Assembly: GCA_937871145.1 (NCBI GenBank)
Contig: CALMXN010000099.1
Coordinates: forward strand, 1-6,226
Source: an uncultured Clostridia bacterium
GTDB lineage: Bacteria; Bacillota; Clostridia; Oscillospirales; Ruminococcaceae
Length of the DNA stretch: 6,226 bases
Direction of reading: 5' to 3'
In this document: positions 1 through 5,573 of the stretch, in pieces
How the letters are laid out: the number at the start of each line of letters is the position of its first letter
How positions within the stretch are numbered: the stretch's first letter is position 1
Notes under the pieces: model-generated
What the model was told of the DNA's origin: nothing
Seen by the model: only the letters and a program-made list of their open reading frames with translations
Databases searched by the model: none
Program-made: the position numbers and the translations under genes

Positions 1-992
1 ACGGTGTCGACCTCGCCTGCTTCACCAGCGATTGTAGTATATTTAAGGTTTGATAAATCGTAGTTTTCAATTCCCTCTTTGATAAAGAATCTGTACATTG
101 TTGGTGGTGCGCAGAAGGATGTGATCTTATAATCCTGAATTTTCTGAAGCATATCATTTGGATGGAAACGGATGAAGTCATATACAAAGATTGTACAAGC
201 CATCATAAACTGACCGTACATTTTGCCCCACATACATTTGCCCCAGCCTGATTCAGATATTGTAAGGTGTAGGCTGTCATCCTTGATATTATGCCAGTGC
301 TTTGCTGTCTGAAGATGTGCAAGTGAATAATAATGGCTGTGCATTACCATCTTTGGATAGCCTGTTGTTCCTGATGTGAAATATAAGAGCATATCATCAT
401 TGACATTATTCTGAATTCTTTCCATAGTGTCAGGATATTTTTCTAATTCCTTATCAAAGGATACCCAACCTTCTTTATCACCACGAACAATATATTTTTC
501 CTGAATGCCTTTATATTCATCAAATGACTGCTCGATATGGTCGGTTACATCACCGTCTGCTGTTGCAATTACATACTTGACATCAGCAGCTTCAAAACGA
601 TAAATATAATCCTTTGCCATAAGCTGATTTGTAGCAGGAATCAAAACTGCGCCAATCTTACACAAAGCGATAGTAACAAACCAGAACTGATAATGTCTCT
701 TTAAAACGCAAAGTACCTTATCACCTTTTTTTACGCCGTGAGCAAGCAGCATATTTGCTACCTGGTTACTCTTTTTCATAAGGTCGGCATAAGTAAAGGT
801 ATGTTCTTCACCCTCTTCATTAAGCCATATCATTGCTCTTCTGTCAGGCTCATTTGCGCCGATAGCATCGATGATATCATATCCGAAATTAAAATTATCA
901 GGACATACTATTTCAAACTTACTGAGGACACCATTTTTATCATACTCTTCGACACAATATTGTTTATTTAAATCTTTCATTTCAAGTTTCAT
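1..992 (-). CDS. AMP-forming acyl-CoA synthetase (partial, C-terminus missing)
   Basis: Adenylate-forming ligase of the acetyl/medium-chain acyl-CoA synthetase group: it activates a carboxylic acid with ATP to an acyl-AMP and transfers the acyl group to CoA, in the cytoplasm. About 330 codons are present, roughly the first 60% of a usual 530-560 residue enzyme. The ATP-binding P-loop LLYFTSGTTGYPK is at residues 202-214. The segment SESGWGKCMWGKMYGQ (246-261) resembles the GWxKxxWGxxxGQ stretch of the ACSM/acetyl-CoA synthetase branch, and APPTMYR (295-301) and the start of the AGE(A/P) motif (322-325) follow. The C-terminal lid with the catalytic lysine is off the window. The ATG at 990-992 is chosen because AGGGAGA lies 8 bases upstream; a second ATG at 978-980 has no better site. 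It starts 13 bases after the regulator gene and is the last visible gene of that operon. The acyl substrate cannot be told from this fragment. The last few residues (after AGEA) look wrong and may be an assembly artefact. Confidence 0.9.
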   Translation of the reverse strand, partial: MKLEMKDLNKQYCVEEYDKNGVLSKFEIVCPDNFNFGYDIIDAIGANEPDRRAMIWLNEEGEEHTFTYADLMKKSNQVANMLLAHGVKKGDKVLCVLKRHYQFWFVTIALCKIGAVLIPATNQLMAKDYIYRFEAADVKYVIATADGDVTDHIEQSFDEYKGIQEKYIVRGDKEGWVSFDKELEKYPDTMERIQNNVNDDMLLYFTSGTTGYPKMVMHSHYYSLAHLQTAKHWHNIKDDSLHLTISESGWGKCMWGKMYGQFMMACTIFVYDFIRFHPNDMLQKIQDYKITSFCAPPTMYRFFIKEGIENYDLSNLKYTTIAGEAGEVDT

Positions 993-1005
993 ATTTTAGT
1001 TCTCC

Positions 1006-1569
1006 CTATTTTTTGATTAAAACGGCCATAAAATCACAATCTGCATTTAATGCAATCATTCCGTGAGGTGTGTTTGAGTTGTAATAAACAGCATCACCCT
1101 CGTTAAGAATTTCTGTATGGTCGCCAATAACGAACTTAAGACTTCCCTTAAGAATGAAGTCAAACTCATGACCATCATGAACGGAAAGTTTGATTGGCTT
1201 ATCCTGTGCATCTGCTTCATATGGTGCACTTACAAGCAATGGTTCAATGCTTTTATCCTTAAAAAGATAAGCAAGGTGCTGATAAGCAAATCTTTCACGT
1301 CTTTCAATAGGAAGACCTTTGCCTTTTTTTACAATTGAATAGGTAGAAAGCTTTGGAGCTGTTCCTGTAAGAATTTCAATTAATTCTACATTGAAAATTT
1401 CAGCACATTTATATAGGAATGTAACAGAAAAATCCTTTTTCCCAGCCTCAATAAGCTTGTATTCATCAACAGAAATACCAGTTTTTGCGCAGAAGTCCTC
1501 AATAGACAGATCAAGGTCTTCTCTTAATGCCTGGAGTCTTTGTGCAACTTCTTTAATATTATAATTCAT
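1006..1569 (-). CDS. XRE-family HTH regulator with C-terminal cupin domain
   Basis: Two-domain transcription regulator of 187 residues. Residues about 7-68 form an XRE/HTH_3 DNA-binding domain (VAQRLQALREDLDLSIEDFC, then a second helix around TGISVDEYKLIEAGKK). Residues about 107-186 form a small cupin barrel. In the barrel, H131, H134 and E135 in VHDGHEFDFILKG followed by H169 in NTPHG are placed like the metal-binding residues of cupin motifs 1 and 2. The family normally binds DNA through the first domain and senses a small molecule or metal through the barrel; the ligand here is unknown. ATG at 1567-1569 is preceded by AAAGGAGA at good spacing. It lies 12 bases after the phosphatase gene and 13 bases before the acyl-CoA synthetase gene, so it is cotranscribed with both. 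Similar HTH-cupin genes often sit beside AMP-forming ligase genes in Clostridia (recalled, not checked), so control of the neighbouring ligase is the natural inference. Confidence 0.9.
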   Translation of the reverse strand: MNYNIKEVAQRLQALREDLDLSIEDFCAKTGISVDEYKLIEAGKKDFSVTFLYKCAEIFNVELIEILTGTAPKLSTYSIVKKGKGLPIERRERFAYQHLAYLFKDKSIEPLLVSAPYEADAQDKPIKLSVHDGHEFDFILKGSLKFVIGDHTEILNEGDAVYYNSNTPHGMIALNADCDFMAVLIKK

Positions 1570-1581
1570 AGTAAATCTCCT

Positions 1582-2232
1582 TTACGTTAAAATATCGAAA
1601 ATTTCAGCAGGATTAGAAACAATATAATCTGCTCCTGCTTCTTTAAGCTCATGTTCGTCACGGAAGCCCCAGAGGCAACCTATAGTTCTGATACCCGCAT
1701 TTTTACCAGTTTTAATGTCGACGTTAGTATCGCCTATCATTACGGTTTCTTTATCAGATACAGCAAGGAAGCTCATAGCTTCCTTTATAATTCGTGAATC
1801 AGGTTTATGAGGAATGCCCTCTTTGTGGCCCTGAACAAAGTCAAAAATCTCTGTTCCGAAAAGATCAGTTATAATTTCCTTTGTAAACTGGTCAGGCTTA
1901 TTAGAAGCAACAGCAAGCTGTACTCCCTTTTTCTTGAGATTATTGAGAAGAGGAATAATTCCTTCATATATATAAGTTTTATCAGAATAGTGCTTATTGT
2001 AATATTCTGAGAAGAGATTTTTTACATTAGATATTGTTGCATCACAACGTGAATCCTCAGGAATTGCCCTGAGAATCAGATTATTCACACCATCACCAAC
2101 AAAATAATTATATTTTTCAACAGGATGCTCTGGGAAACCACATTCCCTCAAAGCATAGTTTGTTGCATCAGCTAAATCCATTATTGAATTAATGAGTGTT
2201 CCATCTAAATCGAAAATTGCAAGCTTTATCAT
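1582..2232 (-). CDS. HAD-superfamily phosphatase, phosphoglycolate phosphatase-like
   Basis: Cytoplasmic phosphomonoesterase of HAD subfamily I, closest in pattern to Gph, which removes phosphate from 2-phosphoglycolate; the true substrate is uncertain because this family is promiscuous. All four HAD motifs are visible, numbered from the ATG: motif I DLDGTL with nucleophile D8 and acid/base D10, motif II S110 in VASNKP, motif III K143 in HKPDS, and motif IV GDTNVDI with D168 and D172. An alpha-helical cap (about residues 14-80) contains YFVGDGVNNLILRAIP, typical of the Gph group. At 216 residues it has the normal length. An upstream TTG at 2248-2250 would add six residues, but it lies inside the ribosome-binding region. 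The ATG at 2230-2232 has AAAGAGA 8 bases upstream and gives the expected MIKLAIFDLDGTL start, so it is preferred. It is the first gene of a three-gene operon with the XRE-cupin regulator and the acyl-CoA synthetase. Confidence 0.88.
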   Translation of the reverse strand: MIKLAIFDLDGTLINSIMDLADATNYALRECGFPEHPVEKYNYFVGDGVNNLILRAIPEDSRCDATISNVKNLFSEYYNKHYSDKTYIYEGIIPLLNNLKKKGVQLAVASNKPDQFTKEIITDLFGTEIFDFVQGHKEGIPHKPDSRIIKEAMSFLAVSDKETVMIGDTNVDIKTGKNAGIRTIGCLWGFRDEHELKEAGADYIVSNPAEIFDILT

Positions 2233-2240
2233 ATTAAAAA

Positions 2241-2247
2241 TCTCTTT
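2241..2247 (-). promoter_or_regulatory. Ribosome binding site deciding the HAD phosphatase start
   Basis: AAAGAGA on the minus strand, 8 bases before the ATG at 2232. The in-frame TTG at 2250 would leave only about 10 bases of leader from the predicted transcription start and has no Shine-Dalgarno sequence of its own. Confidence 0.65.
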
Positions 2248-2259
2248 CAAAAATATATA

Positions 2260-2301
2260 TTAGTTTATTATATCACATTTTTATATAATAAGTCAAACTA
2301 A
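2260..2301 (-). repeat. Nested AT-rich inverted repeat over the promoter
   Basis: Two perfect 7-base arms are nested. The outer arms TTAGTTT/AAACTAA lie at 2295-2301 and 2260-2266; the inner arms ATTATAT/ATATAAT lie at 2283-2289 and 2267-2273. A 5-base bulge and a 9-base loop complete the structure. The repeat covers the whole promoter. As RNA it would be a weak hairpin followed by an AU-rich run, so it could be a poor terminator for mntP; as DNA it could be an operator. AT-rich chance pairing cannot be excluded. Confidence 0.4.
2267..2296 (-). promoter_or_regulatory. Promoter of the phosphatase-regulator-ligase operon
   Basis: On the minus strand, -35 TTGACT (2291-2296), an 18-base spacer, and -10 TATAAT (2267-2272) preceded by TGA, an extended -10. 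Transcription should start near 2260, about 28 bases before the phosphatase ATG. It lies just beyond the mntP stop codon, so the operon need not depend on readthrough from mntP. Confidence 0.8.
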
Positions 2302-2868
2302 TTATGCAAAAAATGTGTGTTCTACAAATATTTTCACGCCGATTCCTATTAAAATAAGTCCACCGATTATTTCAGCTTTATTATTAAGAAGGTCACCGAA
2401 TTTTTTTCCTATTAATACTGCTATAAAACTTAGCACAAATGTTACTGAACATATAAATGCCGCAGCGCTTATTATATTAACGCTCATAGCTGCAAAGCTT
2501 ACACCTACTGCAAGTGCATCAATACTTGTCGCAATACCCTGCACTATTAATGCACCAAAGGTAAGCTTAATCATGTCACAGCTTTCTTCGCCATCACCTT
2601 TAACTCCATCATATAGCATTTTTCCACCAATAAAGCCAAGAAGTATAAGTGCGATAATGTGGTCATATTGTGATATGAATTTTGTAAATGTGCTCCCTAG
2701 TGCATAGCCTATTGTTGGCATTACACCCTGGAATATTCCAAAGGTGGCTGCTATAGCAAATGTCCAGCCAAGCCTGATATTCTTCTTGCACATTCCGTTT
2801 GTGACTGATACCGCAAAAGCATCAGCTGAAAGCCCTACTGCAAGTAAAAAGAGTTCAACATAACCCAT
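2302..2868 (-). CDS. mntP: Manganese efflux pump MntP
   Basis: Small integral membrane exporter that removes Mn2+ from the cytoplasm and protects against manganese excess (MntP/YebN family). The protein has 188 residues, the family's usual length, and about six hydrophobic helices in two related halves. Each half has the diagnostic acidic motif: LSADAFAVS with D16 in helix 1, and TSIDALAVGVSFA with D117 in helix 4; the equivalent aspartates are needed for transport in the E. coli protein. A charged loop (about residues 84-99, VKGDGEESCD) separates the halves. The ATG at 2866-2868 is preceded by AAAGG about 10 bases upstream. The gene begins 17 bases after the tgt stop and has no promoter or riboswitch directly ahead of it. 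It is therefore expected to be cotranscribed with tgt from the promoter and manganese riboswitch upstream of tgt, which independently supports the manganese assignment. Confidence 0.95.
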   Translation of the reverse strand: MGYVELFLLAVGLSADAFAVSVTNGMCKKNIRLGWTFAIAATFGIFQGVMPTIGYALGSTFTKFISQYDHIIALILLGFIGGKMLYDGVKGDGEESCDMIKLTFGALIVQGIATSIDALAVGVSFAAMSVNIISAAAFICSVTFVLSFIAVLIGKKFGDLLNNKAEIIGGLILIGIGVKIFVEHTFFA

Positions 2869-2885
2869 TGTAACATACCTTTCGT

Positions 2886-4016
2886 CTATAATTTTGTCGA
2901 TAGAAGTGAAGAATACTTATTCCTGAATTCTTCAAAAGTTCCATTATCAAGTGCGTCACGAATTTTCTCCATAAGTGTATTGTAAAAATAGAGGTTATGC
3001 TCAACACATAATCTTCCCGCTAACTGTTCGTTAGCTTTAAAAAGATGTCTTATATATGCACGTGAAAAGTTTTTACAAGTAGGACAGTCACATTCTTCAT
3101 CAAGTGGTCTTTCATCAAGCTCATATTTTGCATTTGTTGCATGCATAATACCGCTCCATGTGAAGATTGTTGCATGACGTGCATTTCTTGTTGGCATTAC
3201 ACAATCAAAAAGGTCAACGCCTCTGTAAACACCTTCAATAAGGTTTGACGGAGTACCAACACCCATTAGATATCTTGGCTTATCCTTTGGCATAAAAGGT
3301 TCCACCTGTTCAATAACGTGATACATAATTTCCGTCGGCTCACCTACTGCAAGGCCACCGATAGCATAACCGTTAAGGTCAAGGTCAGCAATTTCCTTCA
3401 TATGCTCAATTCTTAAATCATCATAAACGCAACCCTGATTAATACCAAAGAGCATCTGATTTTTATTTATAGTTGTATCAAGATTATTAAGCCTTTGCAT
3501 TTCTGCTTTACAGCGTGTTAGCCAACGTGTTGTTCTCTCACAGGAGGCCTTTGAATATTCGTGTGTACTTGGATTTTCAACACATTCATCAAATGCCATG
3601 GCTATTGATGAAGCAAGATTTGACTGAATCTGCATACTTTCTTCAGGACCCATAAATATTTTTCTTCCGTCTATATGTGAGCTGAAGTACACGCCTTCTT
3701 CCTTAATCTTACGCAGTTTTGCAAGTGAAAATACCTGAAATCCACCACTGTCTGTAAGAATAGGTCTTTGCCAGTTCATAAATTTATGAAGTCCACCAAG
3801 CTTGTTTATAATTTTATCTCCTGGTCTCAGGTGCAGATGATATGTGTTGCACAATTCGACCTGACATTTTAAATTCACAAGGTCAACTGATGAAATTCCT
3901 CCCTTGATTGCAGCGGCTGTTCCGACATTCATAAAGCAAGGGGTCTGGATTGTTCCATGAACAGTTTCAAATTCGCCACGACGAGCTGTTCCCTCTTGTT
4001 TCAATAATTTATACAT
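2886..4016 (-). CDS. tgt: tRNA-guanine transglycosylase (queuine tRNA-ribosyltransferase)
   Basis: Exchanges guanine 34 in the anticodon of tRNAs for Asp, Asn, His and Tyr with preQ1 (or queuine, in salvaging organisms), the committed step of tRNA queuosine modification. The protein is a complete 376-residue TIM barrel. Visible key residues are D89 in ILTDSGGFQVFSL (general acid/base), D143 in FDEC (base binding), GGLAVGE (220-226, base pocket), the nucleophile D271 in DLFDCVMPTRNARH, and the zinc ligands C309, C311, C314 and H340. Val in LAVGE is the usual bacterial preQ1-type residue, but preQ1 and queuine use cannot be separated here. The GINQG segment continues with Cys196, where E. coli and Zymomonas enzymes have Ser. 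ATG at 4014-4016 has GGGAG 7 bases upstream. It lies downstream of queA, the next enzyme of the pathway, but is separated from it by a promoter, a manganese riboswitch and a terminator; mntP follows 17 bases after its stop. Confidence 0.97.
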   Translation of the reverse strand: MYKLLKQEGTARRGEFETVHGTIQTPCFMNVGTAAAIKGGISSVDLVNLKCQVELCNTYHLHLRPGDKIINKLGGLHKFMNWQRPILTDSGGFQVFSLAKLRKIKEEGVYFSSHIDGRKIFMGPEESMQIQSNLASSIAMAFDECVENPSTHEYSKASCERTTRWLTRCKAEMQRLNNLDTTINKNQMLFGINQGCVYDDLRIEHMKEIADLDLNGYAIGGLAVGEPTEIMYHVIEQVEPFMPKDKPRYLMGVGTPSNLIEGVYRGVDLFDCVMPTRNARHATIFTWSGIMHATNAKYELDERPLDEECDCPTCKNFSRAYIRHLFKANEQLAGRLCVEHNLYFYNTLMEKIRDALDNGTFEEFRNKYSSLLSTKL

Positions 4017-4049
4017 CTTGTTTCTCCCAACTGAATAATTTGAAATACT

Positions 4050-4085
4050 AAAAAAGACTTATGACACAAGATGTGCCAAAAGTCT
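4050..4085 (-). terminator. Intrinsic terminator, expression platform of the manganese riboswitch
   Basis: Minus-strand hairpin with outer arms AGACTT (4080-4085) and AAGTCT (4055-4060) and inner arms GGCACA (4072-4077) and TGTGTC (4063-4068). One U-A pair and one U-U mismatch lie between them, with a UCU loop, and six T residues follow. Its 5' arm overlaps the 3' strand of riboswitch stem P1 (4076-4082), so the two structures exclude each other. It precedes tgt and also lies 120 bases after the queA stop, so it would end queA transcripts when manganese is low. Confidence 0.9.
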
Positions 4086-4164
4086 CATTCCTTAAAAAAT
4101 CAAGGCGTACAACCACCAGCAAGCTGGATTATGTTGACTGTACGTAATAACTACTCCCTTTTAA
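4076..4164 (-). ncRNA. yybP-ykoY manganese riboswitch aptamer
   Basis: Mn2+-binding leader RNA. The conserved blocks of the family appear in order on the minus strand: AAAAGGGAGTAG (4151-4162), GTCAACATAATCC, GGTGGTTG, and TGAGACTTTTGG near 4076-4087. Stem P1 pairs UUAAAAG (4158-4164) with CUUUUGG (4076-4082) and can extend by two pairs (UG/CA). Inside it, CGUACA/UGUACG pair perfectly (4139-4144 with 4106-4111). That stem encloses a CCAG-CUUG-CUGG hairpin (4116-4127), and a further CCUU/AAGG hairpin lies at 4090-4105. The two conserved purine-rich loops flanking P1 are those that form the metal site in known members. Mn2+ binding should stabilise P1, take up the CUUUU strand and prevent the overlapping terminator, an ON switch. 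The mntP gene in the transcript supports the manganese assignment over other metal riboswitches. Confidence 0.9.
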
Positions 4165-4171
4165 CAACATA

Positions 4172-4200
4172 ATTATACTATTACATTTCGTGTTTGTCAA
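4172..4200 (-). promoter_or_regulatory. Consensus promoter for the tgt-mntP leader
   Basis: On the minus strand, -35 TTGACA (4195-4200), exactly 17 bases, then -10 TATAAT (4172-4177): a full consensus match. Transcription should start near 4165, right at the 5' edge of riboswitch stem P1. It begins only five bases after the queA stop codon. Confidence 0.9.
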
Positions 4201-4205
4201 TTGTA

Positions 4206-5234
4206 TCAAACTATAATCATTGCGTCACCAAAACTGAAAAATCTGTATTTTTCATTCACAGCTGTTTTATATGCGTTCATTGTCTTATCGTATCCCAGAA
4301 AGGCTGATACAAGCATAATCAATGTGCTTTCTGGCAAGTGGAAGTTTGTAATCAATCCGTCAAGCACCTTGAATTTATAGCCTGGATAAATGAAAATATC
4401 GGTATAGCCTTCTTTTTCTTCAATTACACCATTTTTAAAGGTTGCAACGCTTTCAAGTGTTCTGCATGAGGTAGTACCGACGGCGATAACTCTTCCGCCC
4501 TCTACTTTTGTTTTATTGATTAAATCTGCGGTTTCTTTAGGAAGATGATAGTGTTCGGAGTGCATATGATGGTCAGTGATTTCATCAGCTTTTACTGGGC
4601 GGAATGTACCCAGGCCGACATGAAGCGTCACATATGCAATGTTTACTCCCATTGCTTTGATTTCATCAAGCATTTCGGTAGTAAAATGTAATCCTGCTGT
4701 TGGCGCAGCAGAGGAACCAAGCTCCTTTGAATAAACTGTCTGATAACGTTCCTTATCATCAAGTGTATGTGTTATATAATGTGGCAGAGGCATCTGACCG
4801 ATTTCTTCAAGGATGTTAAAGAAGTTCCCGTCACAAGTAAATTTTGCGATACGGTTTCCATTCTCCAAAACCTCCGAAATTTCAGCCTCAAGCTTTCCTC
4901 CACCGAAAGAGAATTTTCTGCCAACCTTTGCTTTCTTTCCCGGGCGACAAAGAATTTCCCATTCAAGATTACCCTTCTGTTCGAGAAGAAGGAATTCAAT
5001 GAATGAGCCTGTGCCATCCTTCTCACCATATAATCTTGCCGGAAGAACCCTTGAATCGTTCAGAACCAGTAAATCACCCTTTTTAAGATATTTGCATAAA
5101 TTATAGAAATGGTTATGTTCTATTTCACCCGAAGCTCTGTCAATTTTCATCAAACGTGAATAATTTCGGGGCTCAACAGGCGTCTGCGCAATAAGTTCTT
5201 CGGGCAAATTGTAAAAAAAGTCGGATTTTTTCAT
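4206..5234 (-). CDS. queA: S-adenosylmethionine:tRNA ribosyltransferase-isomerase QueA
   Basis: Transfers and rearranges the ribose of S-adenosylmethionine onto preQ1 at position 34 of tRNA, forming epoxyqueuosine, the step after Tgt. The protein is complete at 342 residues, the usual length. Recognisable family blocks in order are the N-terminal SDFFYNLPEELIAQTPVEPR (4-23), LVLNDSRVLPARLYG (56-70), GSSAAPTAGLHFT (173-185), LHVGLGTFRPV (204-214), GTTSCRTLES (253-262), the IYPGYKFKVLDGLITNFHLP region (282-301), and the C-terminal FGDAMII. The start at 5232-5234 is fixed by the conserved N-terminus. The best Shine-Dalgarno candidate, AAAGGA, is about 13 bases upstream, rather far. The gene is divergent from asd, and its transcript runs toward the riboswitch terminator ahead of tgt. 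Confidence 0.97.
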   Translation of the reverse strand: MKKSDFFYNLPEELIAQTPVEPRNYSRLMKIDRASGEIEHNHFYNLCKYLKKGDLLVLNDSRVLPARLYGEKDGTGSFIEFLLLEQKGNLEWEILCRPGKKAKVGRKFSFGGGKLEAEISEVLENGNRIAKFTCDGNFFNILEEIGQMPLPHYITHTLDDKERYQTVYSKELGSSAAPTAGLHFTTEMLDEIKAMGVNIAYVTLHVGLGTFRPVKADEITDHHMHSEHYHLPKETADLINKTKVEGGRVIAVGTTSCRTLESVATFKNGVIEEKEGYTDIFIYPGYKFKVLDGLITNFHLPESTLIMLVSAFLGYDKTMNAYKTAVNEKYRFFSFGDAMIIV

Positions 5235-5266
5235 TTAGTATTTCAATTCCTTTAATAAAAATTTTT

Positions 5267-5290
5267 CTGTCGCTAAAAATTAGTTGACAG
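5267..5290. repeat. Inverted repeat in the queA-asd divergent promoter region
   Basis: CTGTC (5267-5271) and GACAG (5286-5290) are perfect arms around CTAA (5273-5276) and TTAG (5280-5283), with a 3-base loop and a small internal bulge. The right arm covers the -35 box of the asd promoter. The repeat also lies in the predicted queA leader. It could be an operator or a leader hairpin; no T-run directly follows it, so it is not a standard terminator. Confidence 0.45.
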
Positions 5291-5312
5291 GAATAAATTA
5301 TAGTGCTATTAT
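5284..5312 (+). promoter_or_regulatory. Promoter of the lysine riboswitch and asd
   Basis: -35 TTGACA (5284-5289), a 17-base spacer, and -10 TATTAT (5307-5312) preceded by TGC, an extended -10. Transcription should start near 5319, about 17 bases before riboswitch stem P1, giving a leader of about 350 bases before asd. Confidence 0.8.
5297..5302 (-). promoter_or_regulatory. Possible -10 box of a queA promoter
   Basis: TATAAT on the minus strand, about 63 bases before the queA ATG, with no good -35 at 17 bases (a TTGATA is 23 bases away). It falls inside the spacer of the opposite asd promoter. It is the best queA promoter candidate in the gap, but weak. Confidence 0.4.
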
Positions 5313-5335
5313 AAATGTAAATAAATATCAATTTA

Positions 5336-5498
5336 GGTAGAGGTGCGACTCCAAACAGTAACTACACACAGACTCCCAAGTCGTTTATGGTGTTGTGAAA
5401 GGTGCAGCCGCCGAAGGTTTAACTCGTTGGAAAAGTTATTCCTGATTGTATGTTTAACAAGCATACAATTGTCATCATTTTTATGATGGAGTGCTATC
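5336..5498 (+). ncRNA. Lysine riboswitch (L-box) aptamer
   Basis: Lysine-binding leader RNA upstream of a lysine-pathway gene. Diagnostic core segments appear in order: GGTAGAGGTGCGAC (5336-5349), GTGAAAGG (5395-5402) and GCCGCCGAAGG (5407-5417). Stem P1 can pair GGUAG (5336-5340) with CUAUC (5494-5498). Other hairpins are GACU-CCCA-AGUC, UAACU/AGUUA (P3), AUUGUAUG/CAUACAAU (5445-5452 with 5462-5469, P4) and CAUCAU/AUGAUG (5473-5478 with 5483-5488, P5). The loop sequences CCAA and UUGG of the second and third arms could form the known L2-L3 kissing contact. In this class lysine binding usually promotes termination or blocks translation, so asd should be repressed by lysine. The aptamer is complete, with five helices round the core. 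Confidence 0.92.
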
Positions 5499-5524
5499 GA
5501 CATATATTATTCGATAAATATGTC
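5495..5524 (+). promoter_or_regulatory. Alternative hairpins joining the aptamer to the terminator
   Basis: Two exclusive structures share this stretch. GACATAT/ATATGTC with an inner TTAT/ATAA (5499-5524) leaves the 3' strand of P1 free to pair. TATCGA/TCGATA (5495-5516) takes up four bases of that P1 strand. Such competition is expected in a riboswitch expression platform, but how it connects to the terminator is not clear from reading. Confidence 0.45.
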
Positions 5525-5549
5525 AACATTTCTATTATATTGTATGATG

Positions 5550-5573
5550 AACTGGTTTTCAACCAGTTTTTTT
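5550..5573 (+). terminator. Intrinsic terminator in the asd leader
   Basis: Perfect 8-base stem AACTGGTT (5550-5557) with AACCAGTT (5561-5568), loop TTC, and an uninterrupted run of seven T residues (5567-5573). It lies 51 bases after the riboswitch core and about 97 bases before asd, the expected place for lysine-dependent premature termination. Confidence 0.9.

Noticed and set aside
738..971. Plus-strand 77-codon frame
   Set aside because: Lies antisense to the N-terminal part of the acyl-CoA synthetase, which has clear family motifs.
2233..2250. TTG start adding six residues to the HAD phosphatase
   Set aside because: It overlaps the ribosome binding region of the ATG at 2232 and has no Shine-Dalgarno sequence of its own.
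2315..2707. Plus-strand open frame of 130 codons opposite mntP
   Set aside because: It is the antisense of a clear membrane protein gene; low-complexity Ile/Pro/Ser content and no homology-like motifs.
4017..4205. A preQ1 riboswitch ahead of tgt, expected for a queuosine gene
   Set aside because: The conserved blocks GGGAGTAG, GTCAACATA and TGAGACTTTT and the four-helix layout fit yybP-ykoY, and mntP downstream fits manganese. The short C-rich preQ1-I pattern is absent.
4772..5106. Open frames in other frames across queA (both strands)
   Set aside because: They overlap the strongly conserved QueA coding sequence and show no recognisable domain.
5235..5300. A preQ1 riboswitch or terminator in the queA leader
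   Set aside because: Only the CTGTC/GACAG hairpin is present. It lacks the preQ1 aptamer sequence and has no T-run directly after the stem.
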